Source: Dyella sp. C9 | Lineage (GTDB): Bacteria > Pseudomonadota > Gammaproteobacteria > Xanthomonadales > Rhodanobacteraceae | DNA: 64,000 nucleotides | Direction: 5' to 3' | NCBI RefSeq assembly: GCF_003332825.1 | Contig: NZ_QIRF01000007.1 | Location: forward strand, 84,649-148,648 | Part shown: one piece after another, positions 63,471-64,000 of the stretch | How positions within the stretch are numbered: position 1 is the stretch's first letter | How the letters are laid out: each line of letters begins with the position of its first letter | Translations under genes and position numbers: made by a program | Notes under the pieces: model-generated | What the model saw: the letters and a program-made list of their open reading frames with translations, nothing else | What the model was told of the DNA's origin: nothing | The model's database searches: none

Positions 63471-64000
63471 ATGGCGCAGGCAATCACCCTCGCCCGCCCG
63501 TATGCACGTGCAGCCTTCGAGCTGGCCCATGAGGCCGGCTCGCTTGGCGCATGGTCGCAGGCGCTGGCGTTCGCTGCCGACGTGGCGCAGGACCCGCGCG
63601 TGGCCAGCCTCGTCAACGATCCGCGCGTGCTGCCCGAGCAGCTGGTGGCCCTCCACCTGCCGCAGGGTGTGGCTGCCGATGCGCCGTTCGCGCACTTCCT
63701 GGCCGAGCTGGCCGAGCATCGCCGCCTGGCGCTGCTGCCGGAGATCGCCGCGCTGTACGAAGAGTACAAGCGCGAGTCCGAGTCGCAGCTGCTGGTCAAG
63801 GTGACCAGTGCGTTTGCGCTGGATGCCGCGCAGGCCGAGCAGCTGAAGGCCTCGCTCAAGCGTCGCTTCAAGCGCGAGATCGAGCTGGAGACCCAGGTCG
63901 ATCCGGCGCTGCTCGGCGGCGTGGTGATCGACACCGGCAGCGAAGTGATCGACGGTTCCGCCCGTGGGCGTCTGGCGCGCATGACCCGCGCGCTGACCCA
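63471..64000 (+). CDS. atpH: F0F1 ATP synthase subunit delta, 3'-truncated by the window
   Basis: Delta joins F1 to subunit b. The 176 visible codons start MAQAITLARPYARAAFELA and reach the conserved C-terminal part DPALLGGVVIDTGSEVIDGSARGRLARM. The family is usually about 177 residues, so only the last codons and stop lie beyond base 64000. atpA, G, D and C are expected next. Confidence 0.95.
   Translation, partial: MAQAITLARPYARAAFELAHEAGSLGAWSQALAFAADVAQDPRVASLVNDPRVLPEQLVALHLPQGVAADAPFAHFLAELAEHRRLALLPEIAALYEEYKRESESQLLVKVTSAFALDAAQAEQLKASLKRRFKREIELETQVDPALLGGVVIDTGSEVIDGSARGRLARMTRALT

Overview
The window is GC-rich, densely coded bacterial DNA. Two large TonB-dependent receptors, a set of plant-wall glycoside hydrolases, palindromes resembling the xyl-box of Xanthomonas and Caulobacter, and housekeeping genes with gammaproteobacterial features point to the Xanthomonadales (Lysobacterales). 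A Rhodanobacteraceae member such as Dyella, Luteibacter or Rhodanobacter is my best guess. This is inferred from gene content only; no 16S rRNA gene is present.

Layout. 1-12.6 kb is mostly housekeeping: the end of an AMP-forming ligase, purD, a small SRPBCC/DHFR-like operon, an orphan membrane protein, a fused MFS-acyltransferase, ampE-like, nudC, erpA, a DUF6776-bactofilin pair, bacterioferritin with its ferredoxin bfd (a Fur-box-like site overlaps the bfd promoter), and rppH. A Met-tRNA at 12.7 kb is followed by a LuxR-type regulator and a two-partner secretion pair: a 1813-residue adhesin-like exoprotein and its transporter (14.3-21.4 kb).

21.8-59.0 kb is one long plant-hemicellulose locus. 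It opens with a TonB receptor overlapping a GH74 xyloglucanase gene. An AraC-type XylR is divergent from xylB-xylA-xylose porter. A LacI-type regulator is divergent from an eight-gene run: GH67 alpha-glucuronidase, CE20-like acetylesterase, ManD mannonate dehydratase, GH43, GH3, kdgK, fructuronate reductase and GH35. The opposite-strand run is hexuronate transporter, GH10 xylanase, uxaC. The locus closes with a second TonB receptor, a GPH-family xyloside symporter, a cytoplasmic GH43 and an aldose 1-epimerase. The genes form a coherent path: the secreted xylanase and xyloglucanase cut polymer, the receptors import oligomers, periplasmic esterase, glucuronidase, xylosidase and galactosidase trim them, and symporters pass sugars inward. 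XylA/XylB then feed xylose to the pentose phosphate pathway, and UxaC, UxuB, ManD and KdgK convert glucuronate to 2-keto-3-deoxy-6-phosphogluconate. No KDPG aldolase or alpha-xylosidase is present in the window. Four 14-bp palindromes of the form TGnTAGCGnTAnCn lie at four of the promoters.

59.0-64.0 kb returns to ordinary genes: an outer-membrane transporter-like protein, queD, a phasin, and the start of the ATP synthase operon (atpI-B-E-F and nearly all of atpH).
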